From Rhodocyclales bacterium (lineage in GTDB: Bacteria > Pseudomonadota > Gammaproteobacteria > Burkholderiales > Rhodocyclaceae), in assembly GCA_016235025.1 (NCBI GenBank), contig JACRMV010000004.1, forward strand, positions 124,001 to 188,000: a DNA stretch of 64,000 nt. The letters run 5' to 3'. A model generated the notes under the pieces. It was not told the DNA's origin and made no database searches. It saw nothing but the letters and a program-made list of their open reading frames with translations. Position numbers and translations under genes: made by a program. This document shows positions 19,081-30,974 of the stretch, piece after piece. The stretch's first letter is position 1, and each line of letters starts with the position of its first letter.

Positions 19081-20305
19081 GTTCGCATGTCTCCATGTCG
19101 ATCTGGCCAGAGAGCAGGCGCGGCAGCAGCAGGTCGCGGGTGCGACGGAGGTTTTTGACTTGCCGCTGGAGCGTATTTACTTGCTCGAACACGGCATCGA
19201 CATTGCGAGTGAATGCTGCGATCAAGTCATGAGGAGGTTTAGCTACTTGCATTCGGCGGAAGGTGTCGACGACGATGGTGTCGAACGTCGCCCCGCCGGT
19301 ATTGGTTTTCAGATACTCAACCTGCTGGAGCGTCATCAGAAACAGGAACCGCTGTGAAATCCCAGGCTTGCCACGTAGTGCATAGCAGGATTGATTCATC
19401 GCCATCGGCACCGACGGGAGAGCAACTTTTCCAACTGTTCCACGAGCTGTGATGAAAACAGTATCGGGTAGGTAGAGTTGGCTTGCGCACTTGGAAAGCC
19501 CGAGTTCTGTGACGTGCTTATCCGCGTCCTCAACGTAGAAGCAGTCTGGCGCGTCACGCGGGGTGAAGAATGGAATATCTCCGTCCCAGTATTCGGGCGT
19601 GCTGGTCTTGGGTGTGCCACCACTCAGGACGTCAGCGATTTCAGTGAAGGCGATGGCCTCCCACCCCTGCGGAATCTCGCCGAGGGGGGAAGCGACGTGG
19701 GGGTGGTGTTCGTGGCCGGGAAAGCGGAAGTGGACGAACCACTCGCGGTAGAGGGCGCGGGCCATCGCCTCCAGAATTTTTATGCGCCGCTGGCTGTTCT
19801 CGATGAGTTCGTCGTAGGCCGACAGGATGCCCGCGATGCGTTGCTGGATGGGGAGCGGGGGGAGCGAAATTGCAAACTGACGAATCAAGTCTTGATTGAG
19901 GTTTTGCTGAGCAGCTCCTTGCGCCTGAACGGTCAAATCACCACGGTTCAGTAACAGCGAATAGAACACAAATCGCCAGTCGGCCTTGTGCTCGTCAATG
20001 ACCAACCCGCAGATGGCTTGGTTGACGGTCGCCGGCTGACGTAGCCAACCAAGTTGCCCCACATTGGCTCCATACATCGCGATAAGTACCGTATGCGCTG
20101 GAAAGTATTTTGCTGAGGAATGTTGAAGACCATCGTCGGTGATTCGCTCCTCCGTATCTTCGATGGCGCAGTCCAGCAGTTCTTTTGACTTGACCCACAA
20201 GTGGCCAGTCGCATCGCTGGAGAAGTATTCGGCATTCTTGCGAGATGGAGTTCCGCCGCTCGAAACGCGAGCACTAATCGACTCCAGTGTGACCGACGCC
20301 GCCAT
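19073..20305 (-). CDS. hsdS: Type I restriction specificity subunit S (HsdS)
   Basis: Two target-recognition regions with conserved spacers (LPPLPIQQRIAGILSAYDELIENSQRRI; DLIAAFTRNVDAVFEQV); ATG overlaps the preceding TGA. Confidence 0.93.
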   Translation of the reverse strand: MAASVTLESISARVSSGGTPSRKNAEYFSSDATGHLWVKSKELLDCAIEDTEERITDDGLQHSSAKYFPAHTVLIAMYGANVGQLGWLRQPATVNQAICGLVIDEHKADWRFVFYSLLLNRGDLTVQAQGAAQQNLNQDLIRQFAISLPPLPIQQRIAGILSAYDELIENSQRRIKILEAMARALYREWFVHFRFPGHEHHPHVASPLGEIPQGWEAIAFTEIADVLSGGTPKTSTPEYWDGDIPFFTPRDAPDCFYVEDADKHVTELGLSKCASQLYLPDTVFITARGTVGKVALPSVPMAMNQSCYALRGKPGISQRFLFLMTLQQVEYLKTNTGGATFDTIVVDTFRRMQVAKPPHDLIAAFTRNVDAVFEQVNTLQRQVKNLRRTRDLLLPRLLSGQIDMETCEHA

Positions 20306-20493
20306 CACGCCTCCAGAATCCCCGCCACATTCGCGGCGATTCTTTTCAGGCAATCAGTGGCTGCGGCCCGACCCGCTTCAGCCGAAACGGTATCCGCCAG
20401 CCCGCAGTCGATTTCCGCGGCACAGCGCACGGCTTCGGCGTGCCATGACTGCGCGAGATCTACCTCGCTTTGTAGCAGTGTTTCGGTGTTCAT
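20305..20493 (-). CDS. 62-aa hypothetical protein in the type I R-M operon
   Basis: ORF between ccdB and hsdS; stop overlaps hsdS start (TGATG). Confidence 0.55.
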   Translation of the reverse strand: MNTETLLQSEVDLAQSWHAEAVRCAAEIDCGLADTVSAEAGRAAATDCLKRIAANVAGILEA

Positions 20494-20548
20494 GGGATTC
20501 CTTTACGACAACAACAACGCGACACCTTGCGCGACAGCGTGGGTGCCG

Positions 20549-20857
20549 TCAAAAATCCCCGATCACTAGATCGATGGCCGGCTTGATTTTCAAGCGGTCT
20601 TCCATGCTGAGACTGCCCACCGGATGGCGGAGCCTGGCGTTTTCGATGGCGAAAATTTCATCGGCAGACAAGACCAGGGAACCGTGACCGGGGACGTCGA
20701 CCAAAGGGTTCATGACCTCGATGGGCGGCACATTCGCACGCAGCGGGATCACGACGGAAGCGCCCGTCCGACTGGAGATGTGGTTGTTCTGGACCACGAC
20801 AAGAAACGGGATGTCCTTCTTGTTGCTGCCTGGGCTGGGATAAATCGAATATTGCAT
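20549..20857 (-). CDS. ccdB: CcdB-like toxin
   Basis: MQYSIYPSPGSNKKDIPFLVVVQNN...VPGHGSLVLSADEIFAI; paired with an upstream antitoxin-like ORF. Confidence 0.8.
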   Translation of the reverse strand: MQYSIYPSPGSNKKDIPFLVVVQNNHISSRTGASVVIPLRANVPPIEVMNPLVDVPGHGSLVLSADEIFAIENARLRHPVGSLSMEDRLKIKPAIDLVIGDF

Positions 20858-20862
20858 CCGCT

Positions 20863-21117
20863 TCAGATCCTGTCGAAGTCTGCCCCGGCCAGTCCGGTTT
20901 GCGAGATCACCTTGCCATGCTCACGCAGGGCTTTCGCATTGCGTTCGACCCATTTCCGACGTTCGACCCGGTCGGCAATCACCGAGAACAAGTGTTCTGC
21001 TTCGGCAGAGAAGTTGATTTCCTCGCGCAGTGGTTCAATGCGATCAAGTACCTCCTGGCTGATTGACAACTGCATTCTTCCTTTGCGCTGAGAGAGATGG
21101 TTTTTAGCAGGTGGCAT
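20863..21117 (-). CDS. ccdA: CcdA-like antitoxin
   Basis: Small acidic/basic ORF 5 bp upstream of ccdB; ERRKWVERNAKALREHGKVISQTGLAGADFDRI resembles a CcdA C-terminus. Confidence 0.75.
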   Translation of the reverse strand: MPPAKNHLSQRKGRMQLSISQEVLDRIEPLREEINFSAEAEHLFSVIADRVERRKWVERNAKALREHGKVISQTGLAGADFDRI

Positions 21118-21192
21118 GGCGCACTCCTTTCATGCGCACGATCATACGCATCATCATGGAGTCGATCAATAGTCCAAGGGCTGCCGGAGTTT

Positions 21193-22824
21193 TCATTTTT
21201 CCAATAACTCCGCGACGTTATTGGCGATGGTGGCTTCCAGTTCCCGCGCCTGGGCGTTCAGCGATTCCAGTTCCTCGTTCAGGGTTTCGAGCTGTTCCTT
21301 GAAGTCCTCGTCGCTGACGGCCTCGCCCGGCGCGACGCCGACGTAGCGGCCGGGGTTGAGCGACCAGCCCTGGGCTTCGATCTCGGCCAGCGTTGCGGCC
21401 TTGCACAGGCCGGGCACGTCGCGATAGGCCGGCGTGTCACCAAAGACCTCGATGAGCTTGGCCGCCGTCTCGCCAGCGCCGACTGTTGTGTCGAGCGTCT
21501 CGCCGCGATAGAGGCGGACGAGGTTGGCGATGAAGCCGATCTGCGCCGATGTCCAGTCGCGGTGGGCACGATCCACCTGCCGGTAGATATGGCGGGCGTC
21601 GATGAAGAGCACGGTGTCAGCACGTTTGGTTTTGGCCTTGCCCTTGTCGAAGAACCACAGCGTGCAGGGCAACGTGACGGTGTAGAACATGTTGGGGCCG
21701 ACGGCGACCATGACATCGACCGACCGCGCTTCAATCAGCTTCTGCCGCAGCTCCTGCTCGCTGGAGCGGGCATCGGACGCCGAGTTGGCCATGACGAAAC
21801 CGGCGCGGCCTTGGCTGTTTAACGCCGAGTAGAAGAGCTGAATCCACAGGTAGTTGGCGTTGTCGGTGCGCGGCAGGCCGAAGGGAAAGCGGCGACCGGC
21901 GCCGACCATGTCTTTCAGCCGTTCCTTGTCCACCGCATTGACGTTGAAAGGCGGATTGGCAAGGACGAAGTCGAACGATCCGGTGGCAGTGTGCGGGTCG
22001 TCGTAGTAGCTGTTGATGTTGCCGCCGTGCTTGATGTCGCCTTCCAGCCCATGCACGGCGAGGTTGAGGCGGCACAGGCGGCCGGTTTCGTCGGTTTTTT
22101 CGACGCCGCAGATGGCGAGTTCGGCGGCGGGGTTCTTCTGGTGCTCGGCGACGAAGCGCGCCGACTGCACGAACATGCCGCCGGAGCCGCAGGCGGGGTC
22201 GAGGATGCGGCCATGGAAGGGTTCGATGATCTCGGTCAGCAGCTTGACGATGCTGGAAGGCGTGTAGAACTCGCCGCCGCCCTGGCCCTCGGTCATGGCG
22301 AAGGCGCCGAGGAAGTATTCGTAGATGCGGCCGAAGGCGTCGTAGTCGAGCGTGGCCGGAATCTCGGAGACCTTCTTCAACAGTTCCTTGAGCAGGGTGC
22401 TGGTGAAGAGGTTGTAGGTCTTGGGCAGCACGCCGGCGAGCTGCGGGTTGTGCTTCTCGATCTCGCGCATCGCGGCATTGACCCTGGCGCCGATGTCGGC
22501 CACTTCGGGAAGCGTCAGCAGGTAGTCGAAGCGCGCCTCGGGGGCGAGGTAGAGGATGCCTTCGGCGTGGTAGGCGGCGGGTTCATCGACCCGGCTACTT
22601 CGTCTGGAAGATGCGCTGGACGACGCGCTGGCGCCTTCGAGCTTGGTGCGCTGGATGGCGAAGCGGACTTCGGCGAAACGCAGGAAGATCAGGCCGAGGA
22701 TGGGACCGGAGTATTCCTGCGCCTTGAGGCCGGAATTGGCGCGGAACTGGTCGGCGGCATCCCACAGGCGCTTTTCGAGCGAGGTGGAGGCGACGTCTTT
22801 TTCGGAGGGGGCGATCCAGAGCAT
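21193..22824 (-). CDS. hsdM: Type I restriction-modification DNA methyltransferase subunit M (HsdM)
   Basis: [18 protein letters not shown] and [10 protein letters not shown]6-MTase motifs. Confidence 0.95.
   Translation of the reverse strand: MLWIAPSEKDVASTSLEKRLWDAADQFRANSGLKAQEYSGPILGLIFLRFAEVRFAIQRTKLEGASASSSASSRRSSRVDEPAAYHAEGILYLAPEARFDYLLTLPEVADIGARVNAAMREIEKHNPQLAGVLPKTYNLFTSTLLKELLKKVSEIPATLDYDAFGRIYEYFLGAFAMTEGQGGGEFYTPSSIVKLLTEIIEPFHGRILDPACGSGGMFVQSARFVAEHQKNPAAELAICGVEKTDETGRLCRLNLAVHGLEGDIKHGGNINSYYDDPHTATGSFDFVLANPPFNVNAVDKERLKDMVGAGRRFPFGLPRTDNANYLWIQLFYSALNSQGRAGFVMANSASDARSSEQELRQKLIEARSVDVMVAVGPNMFYTVTLPCTLWFFDKGKAKTKRADTVLFIDARHIYRQVDRAHRDWTSAQIGFIANLVRLYRGETLDTTVGAGETAAKLIEVFGDTPAYRDVPGLCKAATLAEIEAQGWSLNPGRYVGVAPGEAVSDEDFKEQLETLNEELESLNAQARELEATIANNVAELLEK
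21464..21488 (-). repeat. GTCGGCGCTGGC-family repeat in hsdM (TVGAGETA)
   Basis: CGCCGTCTCGCCAGCGCCGACTGTT. Confidence 0.8.
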
Positions 22825-22942
22825 AGACTTGGGTTCTTTGTTATCGGTTGAGTTTATGACAGATTAACCGGATGGCGTAAGTTCGCCATGGGAGTCTGGA
22901 AATATGACATTCCCATGCCTCGACTGAAGCAGCGCACAAAAT

Positions 22943-22976
22943 GAAGAAGCCGATCAACAAGTGATCGGCCTCTTCC
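22943..22976 (-). terminator. Hairpin downstream of gyrB, candidate terminator
   Basis: Inverted repeat GAAGAAGCCGATCA-acaag-TGATCGGCCTCTTC with one mismatch; weak T-rich tail on the minus strand. Confidence 0.5.
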
Positions 22977-23113
22977 GTACCAAAACGAATCCAATATCTT
23001 ATGGATTCTTTATCAATTCACGGCAGTCCCACGAATTCCGTTTCCCATACTTCTGTTATCCAGGTAATCCAGAAAAACCGGAAAAATCCCGAATCAGAGC
23101 GGAGCCCACACGA

Positions 23114-25588
<2,475 letters not shown>

Positions 25589-25593
25589 TTAGC

Positions 25594-26697
25594 TCAAATA
25601 CGCATCGGCATTACGACATATTTGAATGTGTCGTTGCCCGGCAACACGAATAGCGCACTTGAATTAGCATCCGCCAGATGGAGCTCGATGTTTTCTTGGG
25701 TAACATTATTCAGTACATCAAGGAGATAGGTGACGTTAAAGCCGACATCGAGGGCGTCGGCGGTGTAGTCAATTTCGATTTCTTCCTGGGCTTCCTCTTG
25801 TTCCGCATTGTTCGATATTATTTTCAGGCTGCCGGCTCCAAGCACCAGGCGAACACCACGAAACTTTTCATTGGTCAGAATTGCCACACGCTGCAGGGAA
25901 TGCAAAAGCTGCTGGCGTGAAAGGTTGATTATCTTTTCATGATGCTTTGGAATTACACGCTCATAGTCAGGAAACTTGCCATCAATCAGTTTTGAAACAA
26001 GTTCAATGTTGTTGAAGTTGAAGCATGCCTGATTTGGCGTCAATACAATTTCAAGCGGATCATCGCTATCGGTAAGTTGCCGGGAAAGCTCCAGTATTGT
26101 CTTGCGCGGCAGAATTACTTCAATGGGCGCCGGGGTCGTTGGCAATGTTTCTGCGGCGTAGGCCAGGCGATGGCCATCGGTTGCAACAACGCGCAGTTCA
26201 TTGCCTTTGGCTACCAGCAAAAGGCCATTGAGGTAGTAACGAATATCCTGTTGCGCCATGGAGTATTGAACCAGAGCCAACAAGCGTTTCATTTGCTTTT
26301 GTGTAACTACCAAGCGCGTCGGTTGCCCATCAACCATGGACATGCGTGGAAAATCTTCAGCAGAAAGCGTTTGAAGATTAAAGCGGCTTTTCCCTGCTTT
26401 CAGTTGCAGGCGTTTATCGTCCAATGTGAGGCTCACCTCCGAGCTTTCGGGCAGCGAGCGCAAAATATCTTGCAGTTTCCTGGCGCCAACCGTGGTCGCA
26501 ACTTTTTCGCCACTAACGGTTGATGTATGGGATGTGATTTGAATCTCGATATCGGTTGCCAGAAGGGTCAGTTCCGATCCCGCTTTCTCCATGAGGACAT
26601 TCGAGAGAATCGGCAAGGTATGCCGTTTTTCAACAATACCGCAAACCGACTGCAATGGAATCAGCAACTGATCTCTTAAGCCTTTAAATAGGAGCAT
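25594..26697 (-). CDS. dnaN: DNA polymerase III beta sliding clamp
   Basis: RHTLPILSNVLMEKAGSELTLLATDIEIQI; C-terminal YVVMPMRI. Confidence 0.97.
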   Translation of the reverse strand: MLLFKGLRDQLLIPLQSVCGIVEKRHTLPILSNVLMEKAGSELTLLATDIEIQITSHTSTVSGEKVATTVGARKLQDILRSLPESSEVSLTLDDKRLQLKAGKSRFNLQTLSAEDFPRMSMVDGQPTRLVVTQKQMKRLLALVQYSMAQQDIRYYLNGLLLVAKGNELRVVATDGHRLAYAAETLPTTPAPIEVILPRKTILELSRQLTDSDDPLEIVLTPNQACFNFNNIELVSKLIDGKFPDYERVIPKHHEKIINLSRQQLLHSLQRVAILTNEKFRGVRLVLGAGSLKIISNNAEQEEAQEEIEIDYTADALDVGFNVTYLLDVLNNVTQENIELHLADANSSALFVLPGNDTFKYVVMPMRI

Positions 26698-26896
26698 ATA
26701 TAAATCTCCAATACTATTAAGGGAAGCACATTTCTGTGCATAACATGAATATTTCTATATTTTTCATATTCTTATACTGCATAAAAACCTGTTTAAAACT
26801 TATTTTTGAAATGTTGATGAATGTGGGTAATTATTTTTTTCCCCGAAAGAAACAAGTTATCCACAAATTTCCAACGGCTTGCAGTCAGGTTATTGG
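26698..26896. other. oriC: Candidate oriC segment (AT-rich dnaA-dnaN intergenic region with DnaA boxes)
   Basis: TTATGCACA (minus, 26735-26743), TTACCCACA (minus, 26822-26830), TTATCCACA (plus, 26857-26865) flanking AT-rich DNA. Confidence 0.6.
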
Positions 26897-28273
26897 TTAG
26901 CTTTTGATGGTTTGCATTAACACATGCAGATCGTTATTTAACTGGCTGTCTTTTCCGCGCAGACTGACAATGGTGCGGCAAGCATGTATTACTGTTGTGT
27001 GATCCCGGCCACCAAAGGTATCGCCAATCTCGGGAAGACTGTGAGATGTAAGCTCACGTGAAAGCCACATTGCAATCTGACGCGGACGTGCAATCGCACG
27101 TGTACGTTTTTTCGAATACATGTCAGCCGGTTTTATTTTATAAAAATCCGACACGGTTTTTTGGATTTGCTCCAGTGAAATTTGGCGATTCGTTGCACCA
27201 ATGATGTCACGCAGGGCTTCTTTGGCTACATCAAGGTTAACTTCTTTCCCATGAAAACCGGCATAGGCAACCACACGGTTAAGAGCTCCTTCCAATTCCC
27301 TGACATTTGAGCGAAGGTTTTTCGCGATTAAAAAGGAAACGTCGTCAGAGATATGGAAATTCTCTGCCTCTGCTTTCTTTTTGAGAATGGCAATACGCAT
27401 TTCGAGTTCTGGCGGTTCAATCGCGACGGTAAGTCCCCAGTCAAATCTGGAAATTAGCCGCTCCTCCAGTCCCTGCACATCTTTTGGGTAGGTATCGCAG
27501 GTAATGATTATTTGTTTTTTTGCCTCGATCAGGGCATTAAACGCGTAAAAGAACTCTTCCTGGGTTCTGTCTTTACGATTAAAAAACTGGATGTCATCTA
27601 TCAGCAACAGGTCAAGAGATCGGTAGTAGCGCTTAAAGGTTTCGCGGCTGTTTTGCTGAAAAGCACGAACAACATCAGAAAAATAATCCTCGGCGTGAAC
27701 GTAGCGAACTTCCATTGTCGGATTGGAAGCATAGATGGAATTACCGATGGCATGTATAAGATGGGTTTTACCCAAGCCAACGCCACCATAAATAAATAGC
27801 GGGTTGTAGGAGATGCCAGGGTTCATTGCAACTTGCTGGGCTGCAGCCCGAGCGAGGTCATTGGCACGGCCGGTAACGAGCGTGTCAAACGTGAACTCGG
27901 CATTCAGGTGGGTTTTTTCGTAGATCGGATCACCGGTTTTTTTGCTTAGAACAGGTATGGTCGGCGCGACCTGATTTAACTGGTCTGGCTGCTCATTGGA
28001 TTCTGGCGGTGCAGGGGGGTGCGCCGGTGCATCACTGATTCCAAGCGTGATACTAATCGGGTGCGAGAAAAATTCGAGCCCCAGTGCTTCTATTTGAGAA
28101 AGATAGCGCTCGCGCACCCATTGCATGATGAATCGATTGGGTGCGGTGAGATGAAACAGCGTCGGCTCGCCGGAATCGCGTTCAAACCGCAGCCCTTTGA
28201 TCCACGTGTTGAACTGTTGAGCAGGAAGTTCCTGTTTGAACCGGTTCAAACAGGTTGGCCAAAATTCGGTCAT
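26897..28273 (-). CDS. dnaA: Chromosomal replication initiator DnaA
   Basis: GGVGLGKTHLIHAIGN; C-terminal FGGRDHTTVIHACRTI. Confidence 0.98.
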   Translation of the reverse strand: MTEFWPTCLNRFKQELPAQQFNTWIKGLRFERDSGEPTLFHLTAPNRFIMQWVRERYLSQIEALGLEFFSHPISITLGISDAPAHPPAPPESNEQPDQLNQVAPTIPVLSKKTGDPIYEKTHLNAEFTFDTLVTGRANDLARAAAQQVAMNPGISYNPLFIYGGVGLGKTHLIHAIGNSIYASNPTMEVRYVHAEDYFSDVVRAFQQNSRETFKRYYRSLDLLLIDDIQFFNRKDRTQEEFFYAFNALIEAKKQIIITCDTYPKDVQGLEERLISRFDWGLTVAIEPPELEMRIAILKKKAEAENFHISDDVSFLIAKNLRSNVRELEGALNRVVAYAGFHGKEVNLDVAKEALRDIIGATNRQISLEQIQKTVSDFYKIKPADMYSKKRTRAIARPRQIAMWLSRELTSHSLPEIGDTFGGRDHTTVIHACRTIVSLRGKDSQLNNDLHVLMQTIKS

Positions 28274-28373
28274 CGAGATTTGCTTAAAGACGACATGCTA
28301 TTAATCGTGATTATGTTTTTGTTATGCGTCACCCAAGGATGGTGAAAGTGGATTCTAGCTGTTTCGGAATGAG

Positions 28374-28382
28374 TTATCCACA
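28374..28382 (+). promoter_or_regulatory. DnaA box between dnaA and rpmH
   Basis: TTATCCACA exact match. Confidence 0.75.
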
Positions 28383-28426
28383 GATATTCATGTTGGCTTG
28401 GGGCCCGCTGGCAAGACTGGTTTTGG

Positions 28427-28455
28427 TTGACAATGACAAGGTAAGGCGCTCTAAT
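28427..28455 (+). promoter_or_regulatory. sigma70-type promoter for rpmH
   Basis: TTGACA - 17 bp - TCTAAT. Confidence 0.65.
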
Positions 28456-28485
28456 CTAGGGTTTTCTTGACTCAAGGGAGTTTTC

Positions 28486-28620
28486 ATGAAACGCACCTAT
28501 CAGCCATCAGTTGTGCGCCGCAAGCGTACTCACGGCTTCCTTGTGCGCATGCGTACCCGTGGCGGTCGCGCTGTCATCAGAGCGCGTCGTGCAAAGGGCC
28601 GTCATCGTCTCGCTGTCTAA
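28486..28620 (+). CDS. rpmH: 50S ribosomal protein L34
   Basis: [44 protein letters not shown]. Confidence 0.97.
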   Translation: MKRTYQPSVVRRKRTHGFLVRMRTRGGRAVIRARRAKGRHRLAV

Positions 28621-28631
28621 GCATCATTTGT

Positions 28632-29012
28632 TCTTCAGATTTTTCCTTTGGCCCTGTTAGCCGGTTGCATCGGCCACAGGAGTTTTCTGCCGTTTTTTCT
28701 GCACGGAAGGTAGTACGGGGCAAGTTTTTTTCCCTGCATTATTTATCGATTGAGGCGGGAGAAAGAGCGCGCTTGGGTATTGTTGTACCCAAGCGGCTAG
28801 CCAAGGCAGCTACTTTGCGTAATGCAGTCAAGCGGCAGGGGCGTGAGGCATTTCGCCTTAAGGCAAGGGAACTCCCACCCTATGATTTAGTCTTGAGGCT
28901 TGCTCGTCCTTTGGATAAGAGTGAGGCAAGTGGCCGTTATCAACACAGGGAATGGCGGGCTGAAATGGAAGCTTTGCTTGGGCGTGTGACGACACAGGGC
29001 TGCCCGCCATGA
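28632..29012 (+). CDS. rnpA: Ribonuclease P protein component (start uncertain)
   Basis: RLGIVVPKRLAKAATLRNAVKRQGREAFR; rpmH-rnpA-yidD order. Confidence 0.88.
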   Translation, partial: SSDFSFGPVSRLHRPQEFSAVFSARKVVRGKFFSLHYLSIEAGERARLGIVVPKRLAKAATLRNAVKRQGREAFRLKARELPPYDLVLRLARPLDKSEASGRYQHREWRAEMEALLGRVTTQGCPP

Positions 29013-29230
29013 CGCCATGGAGGGTGAAGCCCTTGCTGTTTTTGATCCGCTTTTATCAGCTAGGGGTTAGCCCTTGGTTGGGGAATCATTGTCGGTTCAC
29101 TCCAAGCTGTTCATCATTTGCGATGGAAGCCTTGAGAAAATATGGTTTATGTTCCGGAGGGTGGCTGGCGCTACGACGTGTGGGGCGGTGTCATCCCTGG
29201 CATCCGGGCGGACATGACCCCGTGCCTTGA
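29009..29230 (+). CDS. yidD: Membrane protein insertion efficiency factor YidD
   Basis: LIRFYQLGVSPWLGNHCRFTPSCSSFAMEALRKYG. Confidence 0.95.
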   Translation: MTPWRVKPLLFLIRFYQLGVSPWLGNHCRFTPSCSSFAMEALRKYGLCSGGWLALRRVGRCHPWHPGGHDPVP

Positions 29231-29283
29231 GTGCACCAGATTCTTAACTCCCTTTTTACTTTAAAGTTACTTCCGAGAGCGCA

Positions 29284-30882
29284 ATGGATAACCGACAATT
29301 AAGTCTGTTTTTGGTTTTCAGTTTTTCGCTGGTCATGCTCTGGGATGGCTGGCAGAGACAGGGCCAGCCGAAAGTGCCCGCCGTAGCAAAAGCAGGTGTC
29401 GTTAGCGGAGTGCCTTCGCTTTCCAATCCTTCCGGGGGGGGTGGCCTTCCTGTCAGCCAGGCGGCTGTTGTGAAGGCCGCGACAACCACCATCGAGACGG
29501 ATGTGTATGCGGCTGATATTTCAGCGCAGGGCGGTGACATTACCCGCCTTGAGTTGCTCTCTCATCCAGCCACCCTCGACAAGACACGAAAATTCAGGCT
29601 GTTCGATAACGGGGAAAAGCACATCTATCTGGCGCAGTCTGGATTGATAGGCGAGGGGTTACCCAATCACAAGACGACATGGCACTTGATTGATGGCGAG
29701 CATCAACTGAAGCCCGGTGTGGATGAGTTATCTGTAAGATTGGAGGCTGATGCCGTAGGCGGAAGAAAGATAGTGAAGACTTACATCTTCCATCGCGCCA
29801 GTTATAAGATTGATATCCGTTATGAGGGGCTTCCGCCTGGAACCCCGGTTTATTATCAGTTCACTCGTGATGGAAAGCCGGCGGAAACGAAGAACAATCC
29901 CATGAATATGGGAATTACCACCTTTACCGGCCCTGCGGTGTTTACCGAAGCGAACAAGTTTCAAAAGGTAAATTTTGATGAGATTGCCGGCGGTAAAGCC
30001 AAATTTGCCACCAAGGCAAACGATGGCTGGATAGCGATGGTGCAGCACTATTTTGTAGCCGCCTGGTTGCCTCCAGAAGGTGTTGCGCGGGAGTTCTACA
30101 TGCGCACACTGGGTGACAACCTTTATGCGACTGGCACGATTCTGCCTGCCGGAGCTGATGGTGGAAGCACCATGTCACTGTACGCCGGTCCCCAGGAGCT
30201 CGATAAACTCAGGCAGCTTGCCCCCGGCCTTGAACTGGTGGTTGATTATGGCTGGTTAACGGTCATCGCTGCACCCTTGTTCTGGGTGTTGACCATGATT
30301 CATAAACTTACAGGCAACTGGGGGTGGGCGATTATCGGCCTTACCTTGCTGATAAAACTGGCGTTCTTTCCATTGTCTGCGGCAAGCTACAAGGCCATGG
30401 CCAAGATGAAGTTGCTCGCGCCGAAAATGGCCAGGCTCAAGGAGATCTATGGCGATGACAAGATGCGCCTGAATCAGGAAATGATGGCGCTCTACAAGAC
30501 GGAGAAGGTTAATCCGTTGGGTGGGTGTTTGCCGATCCTGGTGCAGATTCCGGTGTTCATTGCGCTTTACTGGGTGCTCCAGGGAACCGTCGAAATGCGC
30601 AACGCACCCTGGATCGGCTGGATCACCGACCTGTCGGCCCAGGATCCCTACTATGTCCTGCCATTGATCATGGGTGTCACCATGCTGGTGCAAACAAAGC
30701 TTAACCCCGCTCCACCAGATCCCATGCAGGCCAAGGTGATGCTCATCATGCCGGTTGTGTTCACCGTGATGTTCCTGTTCTTCCCGGCCGGATTGGTGCT
30801 TTACTGGACAGTAAATAACCTGCTTTCCATTGCGCAGCAGTGGCAGATTACCCGACTCATTACGGCGGCAGGCAAGACGTAG
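29284..30882 (+). CDS. yidC: Membrane protein insertase YidC
   Basis: GNWGWAIIGLTLLIKLAFFPLSAASYKAMAKM. Confidence 0.96.
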   Translation: MDNRQLSLFLVFSFSLVMLWDGWQRQGQPKVPAVAKAGVVSGVPSLSNPSGGGGLPVSQAAVVKAATTTIETDVYAADISAQGGDITRLELLSHPATLDKTRKFRLFDNGEKHIYLAQSGLIGEGLPNHKTTWHLIDGEHQLKPGVDELSVRLEADAVGGRKIVKTYIFHRASYKIDIRYEGLPPGTPVYYQFTRDGKPAETKNNPMNMGITTFTGPAVFTEANKFQKVNFDEIAGGKAKFATKANDGWIAMVQHYFVAAWLPPEGVAREFYMRTLGDNLYATGTILPAGADGGSTMSLYAGPQELDKLRQLAPGLELVVDYGWLTVIAAPLFWVLTMIHKLTGNWGWAIIGLTLLIKLAFFPLSAASYKAMAKMKLLAPKMARLKEIYGDDKMRLNQEMMALYKTEKVNPLGGCLPILVQIPVFIALYWVLQGTVEMRNAPWIGWITDLSAQDPYYVLPLIMGVTMLVQTKLNPAPPDPMQAKVMLIMPVVFTVMFLFFPAGLVLYWTVNNLLSIAQQWQITRLITAAGKT

Positions 30883-30974
30883 CAACGACCAGGTTTCCTC
30901 TGGGTGATTCGTCTCGATTTATCGAATAAGAGGAGAGGCGTTCGGGGTGGATATTCACCCTGGAGAGTTCGCTG

